NCBI GenBank assembly: GCA_937907525.1
Contig: CALCIB010000377.1
Span: 1-14,910, forward strand
Source: an uncultured Planctomycetales bacterium
GTDB lineage: Bacteria > Planctomycetota > Planctomycetia > Isosphaerales > Isosphaeraceae
DNA length: 14,910 bases
Direction of reading: 5' to 3'
Shown: positions 5,432-12,603 of the stretch, piece after piece
Position numbering within the stretch: position 1 is the first letter of the stretch
Layout of the letters: the number at the start of each line of letters is the position of its first letter
The notes under the pieces: generated by a model
What the model was told of the DNA's origin: nothing
Database searches by the model: none
The model's input: only the letters and a program-made list of their open reading frames with translations
Translations under genes and position numbers: made by a program

Positions 5432-8359
5432 TCACCGGACGCGCGTCAGCCGGGCGGCCAGGTCGCGGTCGAATGCGGGAGGGGAAAGGCGCAGCGTCCC
5501 GGCCTCGGGGCGGACCTCGTCGGTTCGGACGACGGTCCCCTGGAAGGTGTCCCACCACTGGACGCGCCAGGCGTCGGAAGCGCCGCCGGGGGCGCGGAAG
5601 GTCAGGGAAAGGCCCTCGCGGCGCGGGGGAGTCGGGCCGTCGTAGGGGTCGCGCCAGGTGCTTTTGCGGTCGTGGACCCAGAGGACCATGGCGTCGTCGC
5701 CGGCCAGGCCCAGGGCCTCGACGTCGGGGAACCGGCTGGAGTGGTAGTCGGGGATGGTGATCGACTGGACGCGCAGCCAGTCGCCGTCGGCGTTGGCGAC
5801 GGTCACCTCGTGGCGGCCGGCGGGGACGTCCACGGCGACGTCCTCGTCATAAACGGATTGCCAGATCTTGTACGGCTCGACGAACCGCGACGACTTCCAC
5901 GGCCCCTCGCCCGGCGCGCCGGCGGCCAGCTTGCGATCGACGACCCGTTTCCCGTCCACCGAGATTTGCAGCCTCGCGGCGCTGGAGACCTCGCCGATGC
6001 GGAACTTGACCTTGCCGGCCCTGGGCATGTCGAGCGTCCAGACAATCTCCGAGTACAGTTCGTCCCGGCCGCGGTTGGGGCTTCCCAGGGTCATCGCGAT
6101 CGGCCCTCCCCGCGTCGCGCCGTCTTGAAGCGCCTCGTAGCGGTTGGAGGGGGTCTTGCCCCAGTCGGCCGAGGCGGGGATGGTCAGATCGGCGAAGGTC
6201 TCGGTCGCGTCGGCGGGAGCGGCGACGGTGATCGCGGCGATGGGCTTCATCGGCGTTCGCGCCCAGTCGATCGTGTCGGCGAACTCGCGGACGGGGGTCA
6301 GGACGTGGTAGACGTCCCTGGGGTGGACGTAGGAGTCCCACCACCAGAGCATCGCCGTGCCCGCCGCGCCGGAGGCGAGCGCGGCCCACGCGCCGTTGTG
6401 CATGTTCAGACCGATCCCCTTGGGGTCCCATTTCAGGTCGCTGGCTTGCCAGTCGATGCCGAACTCGGCCAGGAGGTACGGCTTGCCGAACTTCAGGCCG
6501 ACCGCGGCGTCGCGCTGGATGCGGTCGGTGAAGTTCGGGACGTTGCCGGCGGTCCCGTACATATGAGTCATCGTGAAATCGATGCTCGGGTCGTTCCAGA
6601 CCGCCGGGTTGCCGTAGGTGGTGCTGACGAGCCGGCGGTTGGGGTCGATCGTCTTCAAATACGCGGCCATCTCGCTCGTCCAGGCGGCGACGGCGGGCGT
6701 CGGCTCGACCTCGTTCCAGAACTCCCAGGCGAAGACGAACGGCGAATGCCCCCACCGCGCCACCAGGTAGCGCAAGCGTCGCTTGTAGAGTTCGCGCGCG
6801 GTCGGGTCGGTCCAGAAGTCCTCGGGCTTGGCGCAGGGGCCGCCGTTCTTGGCGTTGTAGGGGTTGCTGATCCAGCTCCCCTCGTTGAAGAAGCCGCCGT
6901 CCTTGAACTCGCCGTAGGTGCCGATGCAGAACATCAGTCGGACGCCGTTTTCCTCGGCGATCCGCAACACCTGGTCGAGCCGCCAGGCGTTGTCCAGGGC
7001 GTAGCGGCCAAGGCCCTGATACGCGCCCGCGCCCGCCTTGGGGGTCGGCTTCGGCATCCACTCCTGGCCCTTCTCGTTGAAGGCGAGCCAGAGCCGCGCC
7101 CAGTTGCCGCCGGCGGCGCCGAGCTTGCCGAGCCACGCCTCGTAGTCGGCGATCGGCGTCCTCCAGCCCGACCAGCAGACGTTCTCGCCCACCGCGAAGT
7201 AGGATGAGCCGTCGTCGAACCGGAAGTACGCCGGGGCCTTCTCGGCGACCCGGACGAACCCCGGCGACTTCGACGCGACCGCCTCGAACGTCAGCGGCCG
7301 GGAGCGGACGACGCCGGTCGCGTCCTTCGCTCGCAAGACGATCACGTGCTTGCCGGCGACCGTCGGCGCGTAGCGGACGCGGAAGCCCGGCGCGCCGTCG
7401 GGCTTGAGCGATTCGCCGGAGTCGCCGCGCTCCAATCGGAACGGGGCTTGAAAGAATCCGGGGACGTCGATCTTGCGGCCGTCGGGCGTCGTCACCTCGG
7501 CGTCGACGGCGATCTGGCCGGGGTCGAAGGGGTTGTCGTGGCGGGCGTGGACGTCGGCGTCCAGGGTCAGCGTCCCGAAGACGTCGACCCGGTCACGGTC
7601 GAGCCGGGCGTGTTCGATCGCCAGGGGGCGGTCGTCGGCCGCGGCGTCGGCGCCGTCGGCCCGTTTGGCGAGGGCCCCCGGAGGCGCGGCGCGAAGGGTC
7701 ATGGCGAAGTGGATCGGCTTGCGGGCCAGGACCTCGCCGCCGCCGGCCAGGAGCATCAGCCGGAACCGGTCTCCGCCCCACTTGCGCTCGTCCTGAAGCT
7801 GGAGCCGGTCGTCGTTGGGATCGACCTTCAGGCCCTTCGCGCCCGGGCGTTCCAGGCCGAGCCAGTCGGGAGCGCCTCCCCACTGGACGTAACGGTCGGC
7901 GTCGAGCTCGGCGGGGAGCGTCCCGCGGCCGCCGTCGCCGGCGACGACGAAGGCCGTCTTGCCGGCGTGCTCGCGCGCGGCCAGGGAACCGGCGAGGACG
8001 ACGGCCTCCATCTCGGCGTCGTCATCGGGCATGACGTCGAATTCGAGCCGGACCTCGTCGGCCTCGCGGACGATCCGCTCGACCAGCACGCCGGGCATCC
8101 CGCCGCGAAGGGGGACGACGTAGACGGTCGTCGCGCCGTCCTTCTGGATCGAGACCTCGTCGGGATCCGCCCGCCGCTGGTCGGCCAGTTCCCCGCTCCA
8201 GCCCGGCTTGACCACGCTCACGCCCAGGTCCGTCAGGTAGCTCGTCCCGCCCACCGAGACCGACGCCACCCCCCGTCCGTCGGCCGCGACGACCACCTGG
8301 GCCCGCGACGGAGCGACCGTCAGGAGCGAAACCGCGAGGATCGATAGGACGAATCGCAT
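5432..8359 (-). CDS. Secreted DUF5060/GH5-like glycoside hydrolase
   Basis: The protein has 975 residues and is predicted to cleave a polysaccharide outside the cytoplasm. The signal peptide is MRFVLSILAVSLLTVAPSRAQ. An N-terminal region of about 225 residues is not assigned. A DUF5060-like beta-sandwich follows (about 250-360, VDVFGTLTLDA..NPFDP), then a TIM barrel (about 390-705). The barrel has FAWEFWNEVE with the putative acid/base Glu550 and YLLAEFGID with the putative nucleophile Glu632, the clan GH-A pair on strands 4 and 7. The C-terminus holds a carbohydrate-binding-like beta-sandwich (about 705-870) and a final domain with HDRKSTWRDPY. Substrate cannot be read from sequence. The ATG at 8359 is chosen because AAGAGG lies 6 bases upstream; the ATG at 8374 adds five residues and has a weaker site. 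The M15 gene lies downstream on the same strand, originally about 60 bp away. Confidence 0.87.
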   Translation of the reverse strand: MRFVLSILAVSLLTVAPSRAQVVVAADGRGVASVSVGGTSYLTDLGVSVVKPGWSGELADQRRADPDEVSIQKDGATTVYVVPLRGGMPGVLVERIVREADEVRLEFDVMPDDDAEMEAVVLAGSLAAREHAGKTAFVVAGDGGRGTLPAELDADRYVQWGGAPDWLGLERPGAKGLKVDPNDDRLQLQDERKWGGDRFRLMLLAGGGEVLARKPIHFAMTLRAAPPGALAKRADGADAAADDRPLAIEHARLDRDRVDVFGTLTLDADVHARHDNPFDPGQIAVDAEVTTPDGRKIDVPGFFQAPFRLERGDSGESLKPDGAPGFRVRYAPTVAGKHVIVLRAKDATGVVRSRPLTFEAVASKSPGFVRVAEKAPAYFRFDDGSSYFAVGENVCWSGWRTPIADYEAWLGKLGAAGGNWARLWLAFNEKGQEWMPKPTPKAGAGAYQGLGRYALDNAWRLDQVLRIAEENGVRLMFCIGTYGEFKDGGFFNEGSWISNPYNAKNGGPCAKPEDFWTDPTARELYKRRLRYLVARWGHSPFVFAWEFWNEVEPTPAVAAWTSEMAAYLKTIDPNRRLVSTTYGNPAVWNDPSIDFTMTHMYGTAGNVPNFTDRIQRDAAVGLKFGKPYLLAEFGIDWQASDLKWDPKGIGLNMHNGAWAALASGAAGTAMLWWWDSYVHPRDVYHVLTPVREFADTIDWARTPMKPIAAITVAAPADATETFADLTIPASADWGKTPSNRYEALQDGATRGGPIAMTLGSPNRGRDELYSEIVWTLDMPRAGKVKFRIGEVSSAARLQISVDGKRVVDRKLAAGAPGEGPWKSSRFVEPYKIWQSVYDEDVAVDVPAGRHEVTVANADGDWLRVQSITIPDYHSSRFPDVEALGLAGDDAMVLWVHDRKSTWRDPYDGPTPPRREGLSLTFRAPGGASDAWRVQWWDTFQGTVVRTDEVRPEAGTLRLSPPAFDRDLAARLTRVR

Positions 8360-8365
8360 GAGGGA

Positions 8366-8371
8366 CCTCTT
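8366..8371 (-). promoter_or_regulatory. Ribosome binding site supporting the start at 8359
   Basis: On the minus strand this reads AAGAGG, six bases before the ATG at 8359. It favours this start over the ATG at 8374, which is preceded only by GGAAACGAATC. Confidence 0.5.
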
Positions 8372-8549
8372 CATGATTCGTTTCCAAAAGGGGGCGCGCG
8401 CCCGATCCCCACGCCTAGCGACGCCAGCCTCCATGGTCGGCCGACCGCGACGGTAAATCAACGATCAAGAGCGTCGCCGTCATCGAAACCCCACGGTTGC
8501 GAATCCCCCGATTCCCTACTATCTCGACGATCCCTATGAACTTTGCGGG

Positions 8550-8578
8550 TTCTCCCCGCGGCGACCGCGCGGTAAAAT
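8550..8578 (+). promoter_or_regulatory. Candidate promoter of the Rrf2 gene
   Basis: TAAAAT at 8573-8578 is a good -10 element in otherwise GC-rich DNA and lies about 75 bases before the Rrf2 start. The -35 position, 17 bases upstream (ttctcc), is weak. The rest of the 292-base divergent region 8360-8651 shows a gggcgcgcgccc palindrome at about 8391-8402 but no recognised operator. Confidence 0.3.
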
Positions 8579-8651
8579 CTTTCGAGGAAGGGACGGTCGA
8601 GGCGAGACCCGGCCGGGGGCGGCGGTATCGAGCAAGCGGAAGAGGGCTGGG

Positions 8652-9101
8652 ATGACGATATCGGCGAAGTGTTACTATGCGTTGCGGGCGTTGTACGCCC
8701 TGGCGGAGCATGGCGGGCCCAGGCCGATGAAGGCCAACGAGATCGCCGAGCGGCAGTACATCCCGATCAAGTTCCTGGAGGCGATCCTCAGCCAGCTCAA
8801 GGGGGGCGGGTTCGTCCACAGCCGTCGCGGCGCCGACGGCGGCTATCTGCTGGCCAAGGATCCCGAGGAATTGACCGTCGGCCAGGTCATCCGGTTCATC
8901 GACGGCCCCGTCGCGCCGGTCGACTGCGTCAGCCAGTCGCGGCCGAAGCAGTGCGATTATCCCGGCCAGTGCCCCTTTTACGGCTTCTGGGGCCGGGTCC
9001 GCCAGGCGATCGCCGACGTCGTCGACGAGACGACCATCGCCGACCTCATCCAGGAAAACCGCGAGGCGGCCGCCTCCTACGTCGCCGATTGGACGATCTA
9101 G
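8652..9101 (+). CDS. Rrf2-family transcriptional regulator with cysteine triad
   Basis: The protein has 149 residues, the usual length. The winged helix-turn-helix spans about 1-70: MTISAKCYYALRALYALAEH, then MKANEIAERQYIPIKFLEAIL as the recognition region, and the wing FVHSRRGADGGYLLAK. C92, C101 and C107 (C-X8-C-X5-C) occupy the position where IscR, NsrR and related proteins bind an Fe-S cluster, so redox, nitric oxide or Fe-S sensing is plausible. It is not clearly any named member. The ATG at 8652 has GGAAGAGG with about six bases of spacing. It is divergent from the glycoside hydrolase gene and upstream of the GSDH-like gene, either of which may be a target. No isc/suf genes lie nearby. 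Confidence 0.9.
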   Translation: MTISAKCYYALRALYALAEHGGPRPMKANEIAERQYIPIKFLEAILSQLKGGGFVHSRRGADGGYLLAKDPEELTVGQVIRFIDGPVAPVDCVSQSRPKQCDYPGQCPFYGFWGRVRQAIADVVDETTIADLIQENREAAASYVADWTI

Positions 9102-9366
9102 CCGAGAGAATCGCCGCTCTCGCCGGCCGGTTCGTTTCCGGCCCGCGGCCGCCGCCGCGCGGCCCGGTGGCCGTTACGCCGCGGCGGAAGGTCGGTCACG
9201 ACGCGCTGCTTAACTAAACAGGCTTATTGATTCCGAGACCGCTGCGCCGTCACGGTTCGGCAACGACGAAACCGCTCGCCGCTTGACTTCGCGCGCGCAC
9301 TCGATCACGATCGTTCACCAACTAGGGTGGCGTGACCGATTGTTCGGGTCGAGCGAGGCCAAGAGG

Positions 9367-10770
9367 ATGAATGGCGCGCGTGGATTCATGATCGGCGTCG
9401 CGGCGGCGGCGTTGGCGGGGATCGCCCCGCCGACCTGGGCGCAGCCGGCGGTCGACGTCCCGTATCGAAGCTGGCTGAAGGTCGAGACGCCGTTGGCGAC
9501 GGCCCCGGGCTCGCCGACGCAGATGTGCTGGGGGCCGCTCGGCCGGCTCTACGTCATGAGCGCCGACGCGGGCGTCGTGAGCTACCGATACAACTGGATC
9601 AGCGGCAAGCTCTCCTCGCCGATCCGGGCGGAGCCGTCGGCGCGGGGGATCGGCCTGGGCTTCCACGGGACGGACCTCTATTACACCACCCTGGACGGCG
9701 GGTTGGTCAAGGCGACCGACGAGAACGGCAACGGCGTCTACGGCGAGGTCGAACTGGGGGAGCGGCGGATCGAGATCGTCCGCGGCATTCCCGTCGGCGA
9801 CCACGCCGTCGACCAGATCCAGATCGTGGGCGACACCCTCTACGTGGGGATCGGCCGACGGACGATCAACGGTCGCGCCGGCGAGTTGTCCGGGGGCGTG
9901 ATCGACGACTTCGGCGGCAAGGGATTCTTCCACGGCGGCCAGGGAAGGACCTGGGGGGACTCGGCCTACAACGGCGCGATCGGCTGGATCCGCGACCTGA
10001 CCCGGGTGGTCGACGCCGACGACTCGGCCAACGCCTTCACGACGCCGGCGTCGCCGCCGACCCAGGCGCTGATCCAACGGGACGCGGGGCCCTACTCGTC
10101 CGCCCCCGGCAAGTTGACGGTCCATTCCGCGGGGACGCGCAACCCGTTCGGCCTCTGCGTCGACGCCCTCGGCCGGCTCTTCTTCACCAACAACTACAAT
10201 CGCGCCACCACCCTCGGCGACGGCGCGAACGTGATCGACCACCCTCGCGACGCCGTCGGCTCGGACCTCCGCTCGTCGGTCCACGACCAGCTTTTCCTGG
10301 CGCGCGAGGGGGCCGATTACGGCTACGCCGACGACGTCTGGCGGGGACGGACGCCCCTGCTCCCGCTCGGCGCCTCGGGCTCGAACCGCGTCACGTCGAT
10401 CACCTTCGACAACCTGGCGAACCCAGGCCCCCACGCGGCGCACGACCCGGCGCGACCCGACGGCCTGGGGCCCAGCTCGTCGTCCAACGGCTGCGCCTTC
10501 TTTTACGCGCCGACGCTCCCCCCCGACCTGGCCGGCAACCTGTTCGTCGCGCGCTACAACCCCTCGGTCGCCGACACGTCGGGCCGGACCATCCACTACG
10601 CCGACGTGGTCGCCGTGGACGTGACGACCGGGGCCGTGAAGCGCGTGGCCGTCGGGTTTCACAACCCCCTCGCCGTCCTCTGGGACGGGGCCCGGCGGCT
10701 GCTCGTGGCGGACTACTCCACCGGATCGAACCAACCCGGCGCGATTTACGCCTTGACCCTGACCCGATGA
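9367..10770 (+). CDS. Secreted glucose/sorbosone dehydrogenase-like beta-propeller protein
   Basis: The protein has 467 residues. The N-terminus MNGARGFMIGVAAAALAGIAPPTWAQ is a signal peptide. The rest is built of propeller blades: LGRLYVMSADAGVVS, GDTLYVGIGRRTINGR, then SAGTRNPFGLCVDALGRLFFTNNYNR, and FHNPLAVLWDGARRLLVADYSTGS near the end. The GTRNPfGL..D..GrLfftn signature is typical of the soluble quinoprotein glucose/sorbosone dehydrogenase family (GSDH). Those enzymes use PQQ to oxidise sugars in the periplasm, but many relatives lack proven activity, so the substrate is open. The start is uncertain: AAGAGG abuts the ATG at 9367 with no spacer, and ATG 9388 (MIGVAAAALAG) is an alternative that keeps the signal peptide. 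The stop overlaps an ATG at 10767 (ATGA), and the PEP-CTERM gene follows, which suggests co-transcription. Confidence 0.8.
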   Translation: MNGARGFMIGVAAAALAGIAPPTWAQPAVDVPYRSWLKVETPLATAPGSPTQMCWGPLGRLYVMSADAGVVSYRYNWISGKLSSPIRAEPSARGIGLGFHGTDLYYTTLDGGLVKATDENGNGVYGEVELGERRIEIVRGIPVGDHAVDQIQIVGDTLYVGIGRRTINGRAGELSGGVIDDFGGKGFFHGGQGRTWGDSAYNGAIGWIRDLTRVVDADDSANAFTTPASPPTQALIQRDAGPYSSAPGKLTVHSAGTRNPFGLCVDALGRLFFTNNYNRATTLGDGANVIDHPRDAVGSDLRSSVHDQLFLAREGADYGYADDVWRGRTPLLPLGASGSNRVTSITFDNLANPGPHAAHDPARPDGLGPSSSSNGCAFFYAPTLPPDLAGNLFVARYNPSVADTSGRTIHYADVVAVDVTTGAVKRVAVGFHNPLAVLWDGARRLLVADYSTGSNQPGAIYALTLTR

Positions 10771-10802
10771 CCTTCGCCACTAGTTCTAGGAGTCGCGGAA
10801 TC

Positions 10803-11330
10803 ATGACGATCCCAGCCCGCGCCGTCGCCGTCTTGCTCGCCCTGTCCGTCGGCTGGGGGGCCTCGACGGCCCGCGGCGAGTTCGTCGCGACCCTCGCCGT
10901 CGCGGTCTCGCCCGAGGCCGGCGGCTTGACGCGGTACGAGTACACCGTCGCGGTCGACTCGACGAGCACCCTGCCGGCCGTCCAGTTCGACCTCGCGGTC
11001 GCCGACGACGCCGACCTCCAAACGGTCGAGACGCCGACCGGCTGGTCGTTCGACTACGACGCCGGGGGGGGCTCGATCTCGTTCTTCACCGACGACGCCG
11101 ACGCTCTGATCGCGCCGGGTTCGTCGGCCTCGTTCGCCTTCCTGAGTCGGTCGGGGCCGAGCGCCATGGATTATTTCCTGGTGGGCGATTCGATACCTCC
11201 CGCGTTGATCGAGGGCGTGATCGCCGCGCCCGGGGTCGCGATCCCCGAGCCGTCGTCGTGGGCGCTCTCGCTCGCCGCCGTCGGGATCGGCCTCCTCGGC
11301 GCCCGTCGCGGTCGAGCCGTCCGGGGCTAA
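10803..11330 (+). CDS. PEP-CTERM sorting-domain protein
   Basis: The protein has 175 residues: signal peptide (MTIPARAVAVLLALSVGWGASTARG), a beta-rich exported middle (about 25-145, EFVATLAVAVSPEAGGLTRYEYTVAV...) and a C-terminal PEP-CTERM tail. The tail holds IPEPSSW at about 147-153, a hydrophobic segment ALSLAAVGIGLLGA and a basic end RRGRAVRG. In known systems such tails are cut by an EpsH-type exosortase, often in bacteria that make exopolysaccharide; no exosortase lies in this window. The ATG at 10803 is preceded by TAGGAG about 10 bases upstream. An ATG at 10767 would overlap the stop of the GSDH-like gene and add 12 residues. The middle resembles no family I can name, though it has a cohesin-like beta pattern. 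Confidence 0.87.
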   Translation: MTIPARAVAVLLALSVGWGASTARGEFVATLAVAVSPEAGGLTRYEYTVAVDSTSTLPAVQFDLAVADDADLQTVETPTGWSFDYDAGGGSISFFTDDADALIAPGSSASFAFLSRSGPSAMDYFLVGDSIPPALIEGVIAAPGVAIPEPSSWALSLAAVGIGLLGARRGRAVRG

Positions 11331-11339
11331 ATGAATGAC

Positions 11340-11379
11340 GGGGGGAGCGGTCGTCGCCTCGACGTCGAGCCGCCCCCCC
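11340..11379. terminator. GC hairpin between convergent genes
   Basis: GGGGGG (11340-11345) and GCGG (11347-11350) pair with CCGC (11370-11373) and CCCCCC (11374-11379), giving about a 10-bp stem with one bulged A and a 19-base loop. It lies in the short gap between the PEP-CTERM stop (11330) and the convergent Dabb stop (11394). No T-tract is seen. Confidence 0.45.
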
Positions 11380-11393
11380 CGGAGATCGCCCGC

Positions 11394-11801
11394 TCAGGGC
11401 TTGACCAGGTACGAGTCGAAGACGCGCGCCTTCTCCATCCGGTCCTTGATGGCGGCGACGAACTCGTTGTGCCGCCGACTGGCGAGGTACTGGTCGCGAT
11501 ACTTGCGATCGGCGAAGACGACGTGCAGGGCGACGTCGAAGTCCTTGACGCTGGGCGGCTCCTCCACGTCCTCGGCCCGCTTGCCGATCGAGAACGAGAC
11601 GGCCCCCTCGTGCTTGGTCAGGTATTTCTCGCAGTCCTTGACGAAGGCGTCGACGGCCGACTTCGAGTGGTCCTTGAGCGTGAAGAACACCATGTGCGCC
11701 AGGGGCGGCCCCTCGTCCTCGTCCCTGGCGGACGCCGACGCGGGAGCGGCGACGACCGCCCCGATCAACAGCAACGACGCGATTCCGAACGCCTTCAGCA
11801 T
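11394..11801 (-). CDS. Secreted Dabb (stress-responsive A/B barrel) domain protein
   Basis: The protein has 135 residues. A signal peptide (MLKAFGIASLLLIGAVVAAPASASA, cleavage near residue 25) is followed by a Dabb ferredoxin-like domain: LAHMVFFTLKDHSKSAVDAFVKDCEKYL starts with the conserved His36, then VSFSIGKRAEDVEE, DFDVALHVVFADRKYRDQYL and the closing RRHNEFVAAI. Dabb domains dimerise into an alpha/beta barrel, as in plant stress proteins and some polyketide cyclases, but most bacterial members have no known substrate. The exported form suggests a periplasmic role. The ATG at 11801 has GGGAG seven bases upstream. It is convergent with the PEP-CTERM gene; the longer open frame to 11894 adds Arg/Gly residues before the signal peptide and is not used. 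Confidence 0.87.
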   Translation of the reverse strand: MLKAFGIASLLLIGAVVAAPASASARDEDEGPPLAHMVFFTLKDHSKSAVDAFVKDCEKYLTKHEGAVSFSIGKRAEDVEEPPSVKDFDVALHVVFADRKYRDQYLASRRHNEFVAAIKDRMEKARVFDSYLVKP

Positions 11802-12078
11802 GGCCGGTCTCCCAGACGTCTCGACTCCGCCCGATCCGCGACCGGGCGACGGCGACCATGATGCCCCTCGCGCCCGACCGCCGCAAGCGGCCACCCCCCC
11901 CGATCACGACGGCGGAGTCCCGGAAAATTCGTCCGCCGGAACTTCCCAAAGCCCGCGCGATCTGCTAAAGTCCACCCTTGTCCAAGGAACGCCTCCGCAG
12001 TCGAATCCCAATGGAATCCCCGAACCTCATTCCAGGCTCGGACGTCCATGATTCGGAACTCGCGGCCGGCGGGAACTT

Positions 12079-12151
12079 GGGGCGGTAGCTCAATTGGGAG
12101 AGCGCAGCGTTCGCAATGCTGAGGTTGAGGGTTCGATCCCCTTCCGCTCCA
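12079..12151 (+). tRNA. tRNA-Ala (anticodon CGC)
   Basis: A 73-base cloverleaf is readable. The acceptor GGGGCGG (12079-12085) pairs with CCGCTCC (12144-12150) and includes the G3-U70 pair that identifies tRNA-Ala. The D arm is GCTC/GAGC, the anticodon arm CAGCG-TTCGCAA-TGCTG with anticodon CGC, the variable loop is 5 bases, and the T arm contains TTCGATC. The discriminator is A at 12151 and CCA is not encoded. CGC reads GCG codons, which are very frequent in these genes. Confidence 0.95.
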
Positions 12152-12603
12152 CTGCCGGCGATACCCTCGCAACCCGAGGGGCGCGGTCGACCGGCGACAA
12201 ATCCTCGGGCGAAGACGGCCCCCCCCTGGCCGCGTTTGCCTCGCCCGCGCGCCCCCCGCGATTCGAATTCTCGAACGGCCGGAGACTCTCTCCAGGCTCG
12301 CCACTTCGAGTAAACGCTCCCGGGGCCGGCTTGCTCCGGCCGAACGCGCGACCATGCTCCTCGAACGGGCGAACGTCGGCGGGCGGACTTCCACGGGCTC
12401 GCGACGGCCGGCTTAATACGGCGAGCCTCCGGGTCGCCGAGACGTTCTTTTCGAGGCCGCTCCCAAAGATCCGCCGCGCTTTTCCGATGAGACCCGGACG
12501 ATTTCTTGTTCCGGCCGAGGCCGGACCTCCGATTTAGGAAATCGAGCGGACGAACCGACAATAGAAGAGTCGGGTCCGAAAACGCGGCGGGAGGATCGAC
12601 GAC
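12152..12603. other. 451-base gap without a supported gene
   Basis: No credible coding sequence is seen on either strand; open frames here are Arg/Pro-rich and lack ribosome sites. It contains small inverted repeats: the tRNA-proximal hairpin, GGCCGG/CCGGCC at 12324-12341, a ccggccgaggccgg palindrome near 12511-12524, and CGATTT-AGG-AAATCG near 12530-12544. These could be regulatory or structural, or the remnants of decayed sequence. The promoter of the next gene should lie in the last 100 bases, but no clear -35/-10 pair is visible. Confidence 0.5.
12164..12180 (+). terminator. Possible tRNA terminator hairpin
   Basis: CCCTCG (12164-12169) and CGAGGG (12175-12180) form a 6-bp stem around a 5-base loop, 12 bases after the tRNA. 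There is no T-tract, so this is weak support for termination. Confidence 0.35.

Noticed and set aside
5391..5645. AGGAGG followed by ATG at 5403 on the + strand
   Set aside because: The ribosome site looks perfect, but the frame encodes an Arg-rich shadow of the glycoside hydrolase C-terminus without structure.
5672..7207. A 511-residue open frame on the + strand
   Set aside because: It lies opposite the glycoside hydrolase, is Arg/Val/Gly-rich with no domain, and results from the high GC at third positions of the true gene.
9102..9366. Regulatory sequence between the Rrf2 and GSDH-like genes
   Set aside because: A cgagag/ctctcg hairpin at about 9104-9123 and TTGACT at about 9283 are visible, but neither has the partner elements needed to call a terminator or a promoter.
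9322..10734. A 470-residue open frame on the - strand
   Set aside because: It is antisense to the GSDH-like gene, whose motifs and signal peptide are clear. The translation has no recognisable fold.
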